Notes: a model not told the origin generated them from the sequence alone. Counted from the first letter of the stretch, positions 1-7,820 are shown. The stretch is DNA of 36,422 nucleotides from F1-60-MAGs027 sp044344715 (GCA_044344715.1 JBIJCI010000014.1:1-36422); one strand, 5' to 3'. Translations and numbers: made by a program.

Positions 1-41
1 CACGAGCTTCTCGGCAGCCTGACCAACCGGCACCCACCGTC

Positions 42-428
42 GTGCGCTACCTGAGCGACGAGTGGATCCGGGCGGTCGCCGCCGAGGTCGCCGCTGATAC
101 CGCACTCCGGGCCCTCGCCGCATCGCATGCGGTGTCGGTCGTACAGAACGTCAGCGGTACCCCGTTCGGGGACGTCACCTACCATCTCGTGAGCCGCGAC
201 GGAGTGGTGACCTTCGGCAGCGGAACCGTTCCCGCCGACGTGGTGTTCAGCCAGGACTACACGACGGCAGTCGACGTAGCACTCGGGCGCCTGAACGCGG
301 CCGAGGCCTTCATCACCGGCAAGGTGCGGTTCACGGGCGACCACGCGCGGGTGGTCGCGGCACAACCGCTCTTCGCGGCACTTGACGGCGCGTTCACGCG
401 GGTGCGTGAACGAACGACGTTCGACTAG
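42..428 (+). CDS. SCP2 sterol-binding-domain-like protein
   Basis: This 128-residue protein has the layout of a stand-alone SCP2 (sterol carrier protein 2) domain: an amphipathic N-terminal helix, a central beta-sheet region around residues 35-65, and a C-terminal part (about residues 70-115) containing a small-residue-rich helix and a GKVRFTGD segment. That segment resembles the family's G-K-x-x-x-x-G-D strand before the last helix. Such domains bind lipids or acyl-CoA in a hydrophobic tunnel, and the actual ligand here is unknown. The start is a GTG; no ATG lies close by and the window begins just upstream, so a longer N-terminus cannot be excluded. It converges with malate dehydrogenase, overlapping it by 4 bases at the stop codons. 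The family call is from sequence style only. Confidence 0.6.
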   Translation: MRYLSDEWIRAVAAEVAADTALRALAASHAVSVVQNVSGTPFGDVTYHLVSRDGVVTFGSGTVPADVVFSQDYTTAVDVALGRLNAAEAFITGKVRFTGDHARVVAAQPLFAALDGAFTRVRERTTFD

Positions 429-1411
429 ATCAGGCCGAGCGCCCGAACGGCGTCGCGTTCTTCGTTCAACTCGGCAACCGACGCATCGATCTTGGCGCGA
501 CTGTAGTCGTCGATCGACAGCCCCTTCACGATCTCGTACCGACCGTCCTTGCACGTGCACGGGAACGACGACACGAGACCTTCGGGCACACCGTACGAGC
601 CGTCGCTGGGAACCGCCATGCTCACCCAGTCATCAGCCGGGGTGCCGAGTGCCCACGACCGCACGTGGTCGATGGCCGCATTGGCCGCCGAGGCGGCCGA
701 TGATGCACCGCGGGCCTTGATCACCGCGGCGCCGCGCTTGGCGACGGTGGGAATGAACGTCTCGTCGATCCACGTACCGTCGTTCACCAGCGATGTGGCG
801 GGCTTGCCGTCGACCTCGCAGTGCGAGAGATCGGGGTACTGCGTCGTCGAGTGGTTGCCCCAGATCGTCATCTTCCTGATCGCCGAGACGGGGCGGCCGA
901 CGCGTGCCGACAGTTGCGACACCGCCCGGTTGTGGTCGAGTCGGGTCATCGCCGTGAACTGACGCGGGTCGATGCCACCTGCGTTGCTGAGGGCGATCAG
1001 CGCATTGGTATTGGCCGGGTTGCCGACCACGAGCACCTTCACGTCCTTCTTTGCATTCTTGGCGAGCGCCTGACCCTGGGGCTTGAAGATGCCGCCGTTG
1101 GCAGAAAGCAGGTCCTTGCGCTCCATGCCGTCCTTGCGGGGCATCGCACCGACGAGCAGCGCCACATCCGCATCACCGAACGCCACGTTGGCGTCGTCGG
1201 TGAGTACCACGCCGTCGAGCAATGGGAAGGCGCAGTCGTCGAGTTCCATCTTCACACCCTGCAACGCTCCGAGCGCCGGAGTCACCTCCAACAACTGGAG
1301 GATCACCTTGGTGTCGGGACCGAGCATCGCCCCGGAGGCGATGCGGAAGAGGAGGCTGTAGCCGATCTGACCTGCTGCGCCGGTAACGGCGACTCGAATT
1401 GGGTTCGTCAC
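425..1411 (-). CDS. mdh: Malate dehydrogenase
   Basis: It oxidises malate to oxaloacetate with NAD+ in the TCA cycle. The 328-residue product has the dinucleotide-binding motif GAAGQIG (residues 11-17), the substrate arginines in MPRKDGMER (R92 and R98), NPAN (131-134), the catalytic Asp in RLDHNR (D159) and the catalytic His in WGNHS (H187). This is the cytosolic-type MDH (LDH/MDH superfamily group with the GNHS motif) common in actinobacteria. I chose the GTG that begins VTNPIRVAV; an open frame extends 40 codons further upstream, but that stretch is arginine-rich and unlike the family. The gene is 67 bases downstream of the acyltransferase stop on the same strand. Confidence 0.95.
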   Translation of the reverse strand: MTNPIRVAVTGAAGQIGYSLLFRIASGAMLGPDTKVILQLLEVTPALGALQGVKMELDDCAFPLLDGVVLTDDANVAFGDADVALLVGAMPRKDGMERKDLLSANGGIFKPQGQALAKNAKKDVKVLVVGNPANTNALIALSNAGGIDPRQFTAMTRLDHNRAVSQLSARVGRPVSAIRKMTIWGNHSTTQYPDLSHCEVDGKPATSLVNDGTWIDETFIPTVAKRGAAVIKARGASSAASAANAAIDHVRSWALGTPADDWVSMAVPSDGSYGVPEGLVSSFPCTCKDGRYEIVKGLSIDDYSRAKIDASVAELNEERDAVRALGLI

Positions 1412-1478
1412 GGGCTGACACGCTAGACGATTCGTGCGGACCACCTCGCGGTCGTACGCGAGCCGTGACCAACGCGAC

Positions 1479-3401
1479 CTACAGGCGACCGACCGCCTGC
1501 ATGATGAGATCGGCGTAGAAGCGGGCGCCATCCGGGCGCAGGTGCGTCTTGTCGGAGTAGAGGTACTCCGGGTACTGGCCGGCGATCGAATACCAGTCGA
1601 GGACCTTCACGTTCCCGTACTTGGCCGGGAGGGCATTGATCAACCGGTTGTTGACCGACTGTCGCGGCTCGCTGGGCACGTGCACCGTCAGGAAGAGCAC
1701 CAGCGGTACGTCGGCGAGCGACGCCATGATCTCGTCGAACACCTCGGCGGTGGAGGTGTTGTTGGTGCCGAGATGGATGACGACGATCGACCCGAGCCGG
1801 CGGACGGACTTGAGGTAGTTGACGATCTCCAGTGCTTGGCGAACCGGGCGACTCTTCATCGCATCCACCGTCGCCCCACGCGCCGTCAGTTCGCGGGCGG
1901 CACCGAGCATGACCGAGTCGCCGATGGCCAACACGTCGATGAGCTGACCGTCGAGCGTGGTGGTCTGGGTGACACCATCGACGATGACCGGAACGTCGGC
2001 GATGGTCGTCGTCGTCGGTTCGTCGAGCACGTTGACCACCGCCGACTCGCTCTCCGCGAGGCTCTGGCTGATGTCGTTGAGCTTCACGTCGGCGGTGGCG
2101 ACGCTCACCAGTGCGAAGGCCGGCAGGACTGCCGCGAGGGCGACCGACGCCGCCCGCCGGGCACGAACGTTCGGATCGACGGGACGCGATGACCGGCGCT
2201 CGTCGCGTCGGCGCCGTCGCCAGGCGCCGAACCGGCCGTCCCGGATCGGCATCTCCACGTAGCGGAACGACAGTTCGGTGATCGCGAGGGAGAGGAGGAA
2301 GAGCAGCACGAACTCGTACGGTGTGAGGCCCTTACCGGCGAAGCGGCGGTACATCTGGAAGACGGGCCAGTGGTACAGGTAGAGGCCGTACGAGCGTTGC
2401 CCGATGTACGTCATCACGGGATTACCGAGCAGGTGACGCGTCATCGTCGCCGTGGGATGCACGGCCGCGGCGATCACCGCGACGCTGGCTAGCCCGACCA
2501 GGAGGAACCCGCCGCGGAAGAGCAGGTCGTATCCGGTGGTGCCGACGTCGATCACCTCGACGACATCGCGGAACATCACCGCCGACAACACGAGGCCGCC
2601 GAACCCGGCGAGGAATACGACGTCGAGTAGTTGGCCGCGGGTTCCGATCGGTGACGAGCCGAGCACCCACGGTCGCCAGAAGATCGCCAGGGCGGCACCG
2701 AGGAACAGGCCACCGGCACGTGTGAACGTACCGAGGAACAGGAAGTCGATCCGAGACACGGGATGCCCGAGGAAAGCCATGTACTGCCCGGGTGTCTCGG
2801 TGATCGTGGCAATGTGGCCGCTCCGGTAGGTGGCCGCAACGTAGACGGCGATCGTGACCGAGATCGCCACGAAGACCATGCCGACCACCGGCAGTTTTCG
2901 ACGTCCGAGTCGTACGACGAGGAACATGACGAGCGGCCAAACCACGTAGAACTGCTCCTCCACGGCGAGCGACCACAGGTGGCGCAGCGGTACGAAGTCG
3001 AACGCGGTGAAGTACGACGTGCCGACCCAAATCTGGAACCAGTTGAACCCGTAGACGAGGGCGGCGATGATGTCACCCCGCAGCGTTCCGAGCATCTCGC
3101 GCTCGAAGAGCGAGCAGTAGACGGCGACGAGGACGAGCATCACCCAGAGCGCGGGCAACAGGCGCCGCGCACGACGGATCCAGAACTGCTTCAGGCTGAT
3201 GCGACCGTCGCGCTCGGATTCGGCGATCAAGAGCGACGTAATGAGGAACCCGCTGATGACGAAGAACACCTCCACGCCGAGGAACCCGCCGCCCAACCAG
3301 GTCTTATTGGCGTGGTACACGATCACCGCCATCACGGCGAGGGCACGAACGCCGTCGAGTGCGGGGAGGTAGCCGAGAAGGCTCGGTCGGCGGTCGTTCA
3401 T
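1479..3401 (-). CDS. OafA/YrhL-type membrane acyltransferase with C-terminal SGNH domain
   Basis: This 640-residue integral membrane O-acyltransferase (Acyl_transf_3 family) probably acetylates an envelope polysaccharide or glycolipid. Residues 10-400 hold about ten membrane segments, with the family motif LDGVRALAV and the likely catalytic His30 (VIVYH), followed by FFVISGFLI and the RHLWSLAVEEQFY motif. A linker leads to a periplasmic SGNH-hydrolase-like domain from about residue 488: GDS with Ser496, HLGTNN near 545, and an Asp617-x-x-His620 pair in DKTHLRPDG. In this architecture the membrane domain passes the acyl group across the membrane and the SGNH domain transfers it. The ATG overlaps the metF stop by 4 bases, suggesting translational coupling. 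The acceptor is unknown. Confidence 0.9.
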   Translation of the reverse strand: MNDRRPSLLGYLPALDGVRALAVMAVIVYHANKTWLGGGFLGVEVFFVISGFLITSLLIAESERDGRISLKQFWIRRARRLLPALWVMLVLVAVYCSLFEREMLGTLRGDIIAALVYGFNWFQIWVGTSYFTAFDFVPLRHLWSLAVEEQFYVVWPLVMFLVVRLGRRKLPVVGMVFVAISVTIAVYVAATYRSGHIATITETPGQYMAFLGHPVSRIDFLFLGTFTRAGGLFLGAALAIFWRPWVLGSSPIGTRGQLLDVVFLAGFGGLVLSAVMFRDVVEVIDVGTTGYDLLFRGGFLLVGLASVAVIAAAVHPTATMTRHLLGNPVMTYIGQRSYGLYLYHWPVFQMYRRFAGKGLTPYEFVLLFLLSLAITELSFRYVEMPIRDGRFGAWRRRRRDERRSSRPVDPNVRARRAASVALAAVLPAFALVSVATADVKLNDISQSLAESESAVVNVLDEPTTTTIADVPVIVDGVTQTTTLDGQLIDVLAIGDSVMLGAARELTARGATVDAMKSRPVRQALEIVNYLKSVRRLGSIVVIHLGTNNTSTAEVFDEIMASLADVPLVLFLTVHVPSEPRQSVNNRLINALPAKYGNVKVLDWYSIAGQYPEYLYSDKTHLRPDGARFYADLIMQAVGRL

Positions 3402-4255
3402 GCAGGTGCCAGTCCGAGGTTGGCGTAGATCTCGCGCGTCGCCGTGGACCGGTTGAGGGTGTAGAGGTGCAGGCCCGGTGCGCCTGCAGCGAGGAGTCGG
3501 GCGCTCAGCTCCGTGGCAACCTCGACCCCGATGCGACGGACGTCGGCCGGATCTTCGACACCCGCGAGACGGTCAGTCAACCAGCCCGGGATGGCGGCCC
3601 CGGACATTTGCGCCATCCTGGCGATCTGCCCCTTGTTCGTTACCGGCATGACACCGGGAATGATCGGCTTGTGCACGCCGAGTGCAGCGAGCTCGTCCAC
3701 GAGACGGAGGTAGTGGTCGATATCGAAGAAGAATTGTGTCACCGCAAAATCGGCCAATCGGAGCTTGTCCGCAAGGTGCCGGCGGTCGACCTCCCTCGAC
3801 GGGGAACGCGGATGTACCTCCGGGTGGGCGGCCACCCCGATGGAGAGATCGAAGTTCGTACGCAGGTACGCGACCAGGTCGAGTGCGTACCGAAAATCAC
3901 TCGGACCAAGCTGCGACTGATCGGCCGGAAGGTCGCCGCCGAGGGCGAGGATGTTCGACACCCCGGCCCCCACGTACTCCCCGATGAGTTGGTCGATCTC
4001 GGAACGCAGATGTCCGACACAGGTGAGGTGGGCCATCGGGGGGATCGTGCCGCCCCGCGCGAGCCCGACCACCACGTCGCGGGTTCGGGAGCGGGTGCTC
4101 CCCAGCGCGCCGTAAGTGACGGAGAAGAAACTCGGCTTCAGGTAAGCCAACTCGGCGATCGTCGCCTCGAGTTGGGCCTGGGCTTCGTCGGTCTTCGGCG
4201 GGAAGAACTCGAACGAGAAGGTGCGACCGTGCGCGAGCAGTTCGGCGATGCGCAT
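3398..4255 (-). CDS. metF: 5,10-methylenetetrahydrofolate reductase
   Basis: This FAD enzyme of one-carbon metabolism reduces 5,10-methylene-THF to 5-methyl-THF for methionine synthesis. The 285-residue protein matches the bacterial MetF length and has the family features: SFEFFPPKT near the N-terminus (residues 13-21, with the catalytic Glu), SVTYGA, HLTCVGH, NILALGGD, and FFFDIDHY, followed by KPIIPGVMPV. No regulatory domain is present, as usual in bacteria. Its stop overlaps the start of the acyltransferase gene (ATGA), so the two are probably cotranscribed, although no shared pathway is obvious. A 62-base gap with a double GTTCGAAC palindrome separates it from sucD. Confidence 0.93.
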   Translation of the reverse strand: MRIAELLAHGRTFSFEFFPPKTDEAQAQLEATIAELAYLKPSFFSVTYGALGSTRSRTRDVVVGLARGGTIPPMAHLTCVGHLRSEIDQLIGEYVGAGVSNILALGGDLPADQSQLGPSDFRYALDLVAYLRTNFDLSIGVAAHPEVHPRSPSREVDRRHLADKLRLADFAVTQFFFDIDHYLRLVDELAALGVHKPIIPGVMPVTNKGQIARMAQMSGAAIPGWLTDRLAGVEDPADVRRIGVEVATELSARLLAAGAPGLHLYTLNRSTATREIYANLGLAPA

Positions 4256-4292
4256 AGCGACACCAAATCCTACGGACGCGGTCTCCCTGGGT

Positions 4293-4309
4293 GTTCGAAC
4301 GGTTCGAAC
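4293..4309. repeat. Two adjacent GTTCGAAC palindromes
   Basis: Positions 4293-4300 and 4302-4309 are both the 8-bp palindrome GTTCGAAC, separated by one base. They lie between the sucD stop (4318) and the metF start (4255), with a further short match (GGACG near 4274 and CGTCC near 4309) that could extend a stem. It may be a weak terminator or attenuator after sucD or a protein-binding site for metF expression; the sequence does not decide between these. Confidence 0.4.
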
Positions 4310-4317
4310 GTCCGCGG

Positions 4318-5217
4318 TTACGCGAGCGACGCGATGATCCTCGCCATCAGTTCACCGGCTTCGGTCGGATTGGCGCCGACCTGCACGCCCGCCGAGCGCA
4401 GCGCGTCCATCTTGCCCTGTGCGGTGCCCTTGCCCCCGGAGACGATCGCACCGGCATGGCCCATCTTCTTTCCGGCGGGTGCGGTGACACCGGCGATGTA
4501 CGAGCTCATCGGCTTGGTGACGTTGGCCTTGATGAACTCCGCAGCTTCCTCCTCGGCCGAGCCACCGATCTCACCGATCATGAGGATGGCACTCGTCTCC
4601 GGGTCCTTCTGGAACTCGGCGAGACAGTCGACGAACGACGTACCGGGTACGGGGTCGCCACCGATTCCGACGCACGTGGTGACGCCGATGCCCTGCTGCT
4701 TCAGTTCGAAGAGCGCCTGATAGGTGAGGGTGCCCGAGCGGGACACGATGCCGACGTTCTTTCCACCCTTCGTGGGGGGAAGTGCGATCTCGCCCGCCGT
4801 GATGCCGATGTTGCACCGCCCCGGACTGATGATGCCCGGGCAGTTCGGTCCGAGCAATCGTGTGTTCGGAAAGTCGCGCTTCAGCGTGGCGTATACGCGG
4901 GCCTCGTCCTGAGCGGGAATGCCCTCGGTGATGCAGACGATGAATCGAACGCCTGCTGCCGCGGCTTCGAGGATGGCCGCGGGCGCCGCCTTCGGTGGCA
5001 CCGCCACGAACGATGCGTCGGCACCCGTGGCTTTCACCGCGTCGGCGACACCGTCGAACACCGGGATGCCCTCCACGTCCTGACCGCCCTTGCCCGGTGT
5101 GACGCCGCCGACGACCTTCGTTCCGTACGCGCGATTGCGCAAGCCGTGGAACCTACCCTGACCGCCGGTGAGACCCTGCACGATCACCTTCGTGTTCTCG
5201 TCTACGAAGATTGCCAT
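4318..5217 (-). CDS. sucD: Succinyl-CoA ligase, alpha subunit
   Basis: It forms succinyl-CoA synthetase with SucC (succinyl-CoA + NDP + Pi to succinate + CoA + NTP) in the TCA cycle. The 299-residue protein has the N-terminal CoA-binding Rossmann domain (TGGQGRFH, residues about 18-25), the central SRSGTLTYQ segment and the ligase domain with the phosphorylated His254 in GHAGAIVSGG. The length is typical. The gene begins 2 bases after sucC and is translated with it. The 8-residue spacing of Gly-rich loops and the active-site histidine are intact, so it should be functional. Confidence 0.96.
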   Translation of the reverse strand: MAIFVDENTKVIVQGLTGGQGRFHGLRNRAYGTKVVGGVTPGKGGQDVEGIPVFDGVADAVKATGADASFVAVPPKAAPAAILEAAAAGVRFIVCITEGIPAQDEARVYATLKRDFPNTRLLGPNCPGIISPGRCNIGITAGEIALPPTKGGKNVGIVSRSGTLTYQALFELKQQGIGVTTCVGIGGDPVPGTSFVDCLAEFQKDPETSAILMIGEIGGSAEEEAAEFIKANVTKPMSSYIAGVTAPAGKKMGHAGAIVSGGKGTAQGKMDALRSAGVQVGANPTEAGELMARIIASLA

Positions 5218-5219
5218 GG

Positions 5220-6377
5220 TCAGCCGGCCTTTCCGTTGGCGATGTCGACGGCGCTGCGGGCCGCCTCGAGCATCGTGGGTTTGGAGATCAACTTGTCGGC
5301 CGGGATGCCCGCCTGGGCGAGGATGCTGCGACCCTCGTCGGCGTTGGTGCCGTCGAGGCGGATGACGATCGGTGCACGGAGACTGACCCGACGCATCGCT
5401 TCGACGATTCCCTTCGCCACTTCGTCGCCCCGCGTGATGCCGCCGAAGATGTTCACGAAGATACTGCGCACGTTGGTGTCGAAATTGATCACCTCAAGCG
5501 CGGCGGTCATCAGCTCGGCGTTGGCACCTCCACCGATATCGAGGAAGTTCGCCGCCTTGCCGCCGACCTGGTTGACCACGTCGAGGGTGCTCATCGCAAG
5601 ACCCGCGCCGTTGGCGATGATGCCCACGGTGCCGTCGAGTCCGATGTACTGGAGACCCTTGTCGCGGGCGAGTTGCTCGCGACCATCGAGTTCCTGCGTT
5701 GCGGCGAACGCCTCCCACTCCGGGTGACGGAAGGTTGCGTTGCCATCGAGGCTCACCTTGGCGTCCAATGCGTGCACCTCGCCGGATGGCTTCAGGATCA
5801 ACGGGTTGATCTCCGCCAGGTCACAGTCACCCTTCACGAAGCATTCGTAGAGCTTCACGAGGATCGAAGCGACGCCCGACTGTGCCTTCGCCGGAATCCT
5901 CGCATCGACGGCCGCTTTGGTGGCCGCGGCAGTGTCCAGTCCGACGACCGGGTTGACGTGCAGCTTGACGATCGCCGTCGGATCCTTGGCCGCCACCTCC
6001 TCGATGTCGACGCCACCCTGTGCCGAGAGCATGAGCAGATGCTGTTTGGCCGCGCGGTCGAGGGTGAACGACGCGTAGTACTCCTCGGAGATGTCGGATG
6101 CCCGTTCGATCCACACGCGCTTCACCACATGACCCTTTATGTCCATGCCGATGATGTTCCCGGCATGGAGCCGTACCTCGTCCTTGTCGTTGGCCAGCTT
6201 GATGCCACCGGCTTTCCCGCGGCCACCCACCTGCACCTGTGCCTTCACGACGACCGGGTAGCCGATGCGTTCGGCGATCGCGACCGACTCGTCGACCGTG
6301 TGCGCAACGTCGCCGGGCGAGACCGGGATACCGAACTTTGCGAAATACTGCTTGCCCTGGTATTCGAAGAGGTCCAC
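5220..6377 (-). CDS. sucC: Succinyl-CoA ligase, beta subunit
   Basis: The nucleotide-binding partner of SucD. Its 385 residues are the normal length for an ATP-grasp succinyl-CoA ligase beta chain: N-terminal MDLFEYQGKQYFAKFGIPVS, VVKAQVQVGGRGKAGG in the ATP-grasp fold, the metal/nucleotide-binding AEINPL, and C-terminal FVNIFGGITRGDEVAKGI of the CoA-ligase domain. It starts at a GTG whose G is the last base of the TAG stop of the upstream B12-binding subunit gene, so translation of the three genes is probably coupled. That arrangement links methylmalonyl-CoA isomerisation to succinyl-CoA use. Whether it uses ATP or GTP cannot be told from the sequence. Confidence 0.96.
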   Translation of the reverse strand: MDLFEYQGKQYFAKFGIPVSPGDVAHTVDESVAIAERIGYPVVVKAQVQVGGRGKAGGIKLANDKDEVRLHAGNIIGMDIKGHVVKRVWIERASDISEEYYASFTLDRAAKQHLLMLSAQGGVDIEEVAAKDPTAIVKLHVNPVVGLDTAAATKAAVDARIPAKAQSGVASILVKLYECFVKGDCDLAEINPLILKPSGEVHALDAKVSLDGNATFRHPEWEAFAATQELDGREQLARDKGLQYIGLDGTVGIIANGAGLAMSTLDVVNQVGGKAANFLDIGGGANAELMTAALEVINFDTNVRSIFVNIFGGITRGDEVAKGIVEAMRRVSLRAPIVIRLDGTNADEGRSILAQAGIPADKLISKPTMLEAARSAVDIANGKAG

Positions 6378-6790
6378 TAGGCACCCACCTTTTCTCGCTC
6401 ATCGAGCGTCTTCTCCAGCCACTCGGCGATCGCCTTCAACGACGATCCCGGACCGAAGATCTCGCTCACACCCTGTTGTTTCAACACCACCGCGTCGGAT
6501 TCGGGAATGACACCACCACCGAAGATGAGCACGTGGCCCATGTCGCGGGCGCGCAACTCGTCCATCACCTTCGGGAACAACGTGAGGTGCGCACCGGAGA
6601 GCAACGACAAGCCGACTCCGTCGACGTCCTCCTGGAGTGCCGTCTCGGCGATCTGTTCCGGTGTCTGGTGCAGACCGGTGTAGATGACCTCGAAGCCGTG
6701 GTCACGAAGTGCGCGGGCAATCGTCTTGGCACCACGGTCGTGCCCGTCAAGACCGGGCTTGGCGACGACGATTCGGTACGGCCGCTCCAC
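6377..6790 (-). CDS. Stand-alone B12-binding subunit (methylmalonyl-CoA mutase C-terminal type)
   Basis: This 137-residue protein is a complete cobalamin-binding Rossmann domain of the methylmalonyl-CoA mutase class: the base-off/His-on motif D-x-H-x-x-G (D15, H17, G20 in LDGHDRG), the S-L-L-S-G segment (about 62-66), and a Gly-rich GGGV loop (91-94). It is the small subunit of a split acyl-CoA mutase, whose catalytic TIM-barrel chain is not in the window. The 1-base overlap with sucC suggests that the product, succinyl-CoA, is handed to SucCD, as expected in propionate/odd-chain or branched amino acid oxidation. It could also serve an isobutyryl- or ethylmalonyl-CoA mutase; the sequence alone does not distinguish these. 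Confidence 0.88.
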   Translation of the reverse strand: MERPYRIVVAKPGLDGHDRGAKTIARALRDHGFEVIYTGLHQTPEQIAETALQEDVDGVGLSLLSGAHLTLFPKVMDELRARDMGHVLIFGGGVIPESDAVVLKQQGVSEIFGPGSSLKAIAEWLEKTLDEREKVGA

Positions 6791-6795
6791 GAATA

Positions 6796-6821
6796 GGGAA
6801 TCCTACGCCTCGTAGGTTCCC
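6796..6821. terminator. Stem-loop between the thioredoxin operon and the mutase-sucCD operon
   Basis: Positions 6796-6807 and 6811-6821 form an 11-bp stem (GGGAA then CCTACG pairing with CGTAGG then TTCCC) with one bulged T and a CCT loop. It lies after the stop of the 56-aa Cys-rich gene and 6 bases before the start of the mutase subunit gene, on the same strand. There is no T-run, so it may be a factor-assisted terminator or a processing hairpin in the leader of the next gene. Confidence 0.5.
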
Positions 6822-6861
6822 CGCCCGAAGGCGAAGCAGACCCCCTATGGTTCGTTGAGTT

Positions 6862-7032
6862 TCAGCGACCCAGTAGGCGCGAAATCAAGCTGCCGCGCTG
6901 CGTGGTAGCAGGATCGTCGGCACACTTGCACCGCTGGTCGACGGGAACCCCCGCCAGGGCCTGCTCGATGTGGCGGCCGCAACCGGCCCACGTGGGTCTG
7001 TTGCATTGATCGCACGTAACTCGTGAACACAT
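6862..7032 (-). CDS. Small Cys-rich zinc-ribbon-like protein (56 aa)
   Basis: A short gene of 56 codons that is easily missed. The product has six cysteines: Cys2, a Cys7-x-x-Cys10 pair, Cys18, and a Cys35-x-Cys37 pair. Between the last two groups lies a conserved-looking W-A-G-C-G-x-H-I-E-Q-A-L-x-G-V-P segment (residues 15-30). I recognise this as a small protein found widely in actinobacteria and some fungi, with no function known to me. The Cys/His pattern suggests one metal (zinc) site. A ribosome-binding AAAGG sits 11 bases upstream of the ATG. It is the third gene after thioredoxin and a CsoR-family repressor, so it probably works in thiol or metal stress. An 18-base gap separates it from the repressor stop. 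Confidence 0.78.
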   Translation of the reverse strand: MCSRVTCDQCNRPTWAGCGRHIEQALAGVPVDQRCKCADDPATTQRGSLISRLLGR

Positions 7033-7050
7033 GATGATGTTGCCTTTCGT

Positions 7051-7368
7051 CTAGTTGAGTGTGAGGAAGAGCTTCTGTAGTTGTTCTGCAGTGTGCTTGT
7101 TGTCGCGGGACCGGCCGGAAAGACATTCCTCGAGACTGGCGGCAATGATCGTAAACGCCGCTGCATTGACCGCCTTGTTCACGGCGGCCAGCTGCGTGAC
7201 CACTTGATCACAGGACCTTCCCTCGTCGAGCATCCGGATCACCGCGGTGAGTTGCCCCGATGCACGACGCAGTCGGTTGCGGGCCGCCAGGGAGGCCCCT
7301 GTATCGGACGACGAACGAGACGTCTTGCGGGATACCCGCACCGACGGGGTCTTGCCGCGGACGGTCAC
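7051..7368 (-). CDS. CsoR/CstR-family metal- or persulfide-sensing repressor
   Basis: An all-alpha repressor of the DUF156 (CsoR/RcnR/FrmR) family, 105 residues. The core is R-x-x-G-Q-x-x-x-V-I-R-M-L (residues 35-47) followed by Cys53, and Cys82 29 residues later, the exact spacing of the two cysteines of M. tuberculosis CsoR. The His four residues before the second Cys in copper-sensing CsoR is a Ser here (Ser78), so a Cu(I) site of the usual kind is incomplete. This pattern resembles persulfide sensors such as CstR. The N-terminal 30 residues are a Ser/Arg-rich tail. The GTG start overlaps the thioredoxin stop by 4 bases. It probably represses its own operon through the palindrome at 7761-7780. 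Confidence 0.85.
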   Translation of the reverse strand: MTVRGKTPSVRVSRKTSRSSSDTGASLAARNRLRRASGQLTAVIRMLDEGRSCDQVVTQLAAVNKAVNAAAFTIIAASLEECLSGRSRDNKHTAEQLQKLFLTLN

Positions 7369-7736
7369 GACTGCCCGCCCTGCTGTGCGGCGACCTCTTT
7401 GTGAACCTCGTCCATGTCGAGTTCCCTGACGCCCTTGATCAGCTGCTCGAGCGCATGGGCCGGCATCGCGCCAGGCTGTCGAAACACGAGAACCCCGTCG
7501 CGGAACGCCATGAGCGTGGGAATCGAGGAGATGTTAAACGCTGCAGCGAGCTGTTGTTGCTGCTCGGTATCGACCTTCGCAAAGGTGATCTCTGAATGCT
7601 GCGTCGCGGCCTTCTCGAAGATCGGAGCGAACATTCGGCACGGACCACACCACGACGCCCAGAAGTCGACGATGGTGATGCCGTCCTTGGTGACCGTGGA
7701 TTCGAAGTTCTCGTTGGTGAGATCGATCGTGCTCAT
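7365..7736 (-). CDS. trxA: Thioredoxin
   Basis: A small disulfide reductase of 123 residues with the classic active site W-C-G-P-C (Cys30 and Cys33) after DFWASW and the cis-proline S-I-P-T (Pro73). It has no signal peptide, so it acts in the cytosol. It differs from housekeeping thioredoxins by a C-terminal extension of about 15 residues. It is the first gene of a three-gene operon with a CsoR-family repressor and a 56-aa Cys-rich protein, which suggests a dedicated role in removing persulfide, metal or other thiol stress. AAAGGA, 8 bases upstream of the ATG, is a good ribosome-binding site. Confidence 0.92.
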   Translation of the reverse strand: MSTIDLTNENFESTVTKDGITIVDFWASWCGPCRMFAPIFEKAATQHSEITFAKVDTEQQQQLAAAFNISSIPTLMAFRDGVLVFRQPGAMPAHALEQLIKGVRELDMDEVHKEVAAQQGGQS

Positions 7737-7759
7737 TGGGAATTCCTTTCGACCCCAAG

Positions 7760-7788
7760 ATGATACCCCCTGGGGTATCAGTTGGCAA
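7760..7788 (-). promoter_or_regulatory. Promoter and palindromic operator of the thioredoxin operon
   Basis: On the minus strand TTGCCA (7788-7783) and TATCAT (7765-7760) form a sigma-70-like promoter with exactly 17 bases between them. Overlapping it is a perfect 20-bp palindrome at 7761-7780, TGATACCCC-CT-GGGGTATCA. ATACCCC/GGGGTAT dyads with a short centre are the known kind of operator for CsoR-family repressors. A repressor bound here would block polymerase directly, and the second gene of the operon encodes a member of that family. The transcript would start near 7752, about 15 bases before the trxA start. Confidence 0.8.
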
Positions 7789-7820
7789 CCCGCGCATTGA
7801 GGGCTGGCACACTGAGAGGC

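Noticed and set aside
3359..4720. 453-residue plus-strand ORF
   Set aside because: Reverse of metF and sucD, with no recognisable domain; the GC-skewed codons give long antisense frames in this DNA.
6845..7166. Two overlapping minus-strand frames of about 93 residues
   Set aside because: They are other frames of the 56-aa Cys-rich gene and the CsoR-family gene; the third frame has the conserved cysteines and a ribosome-binding site.
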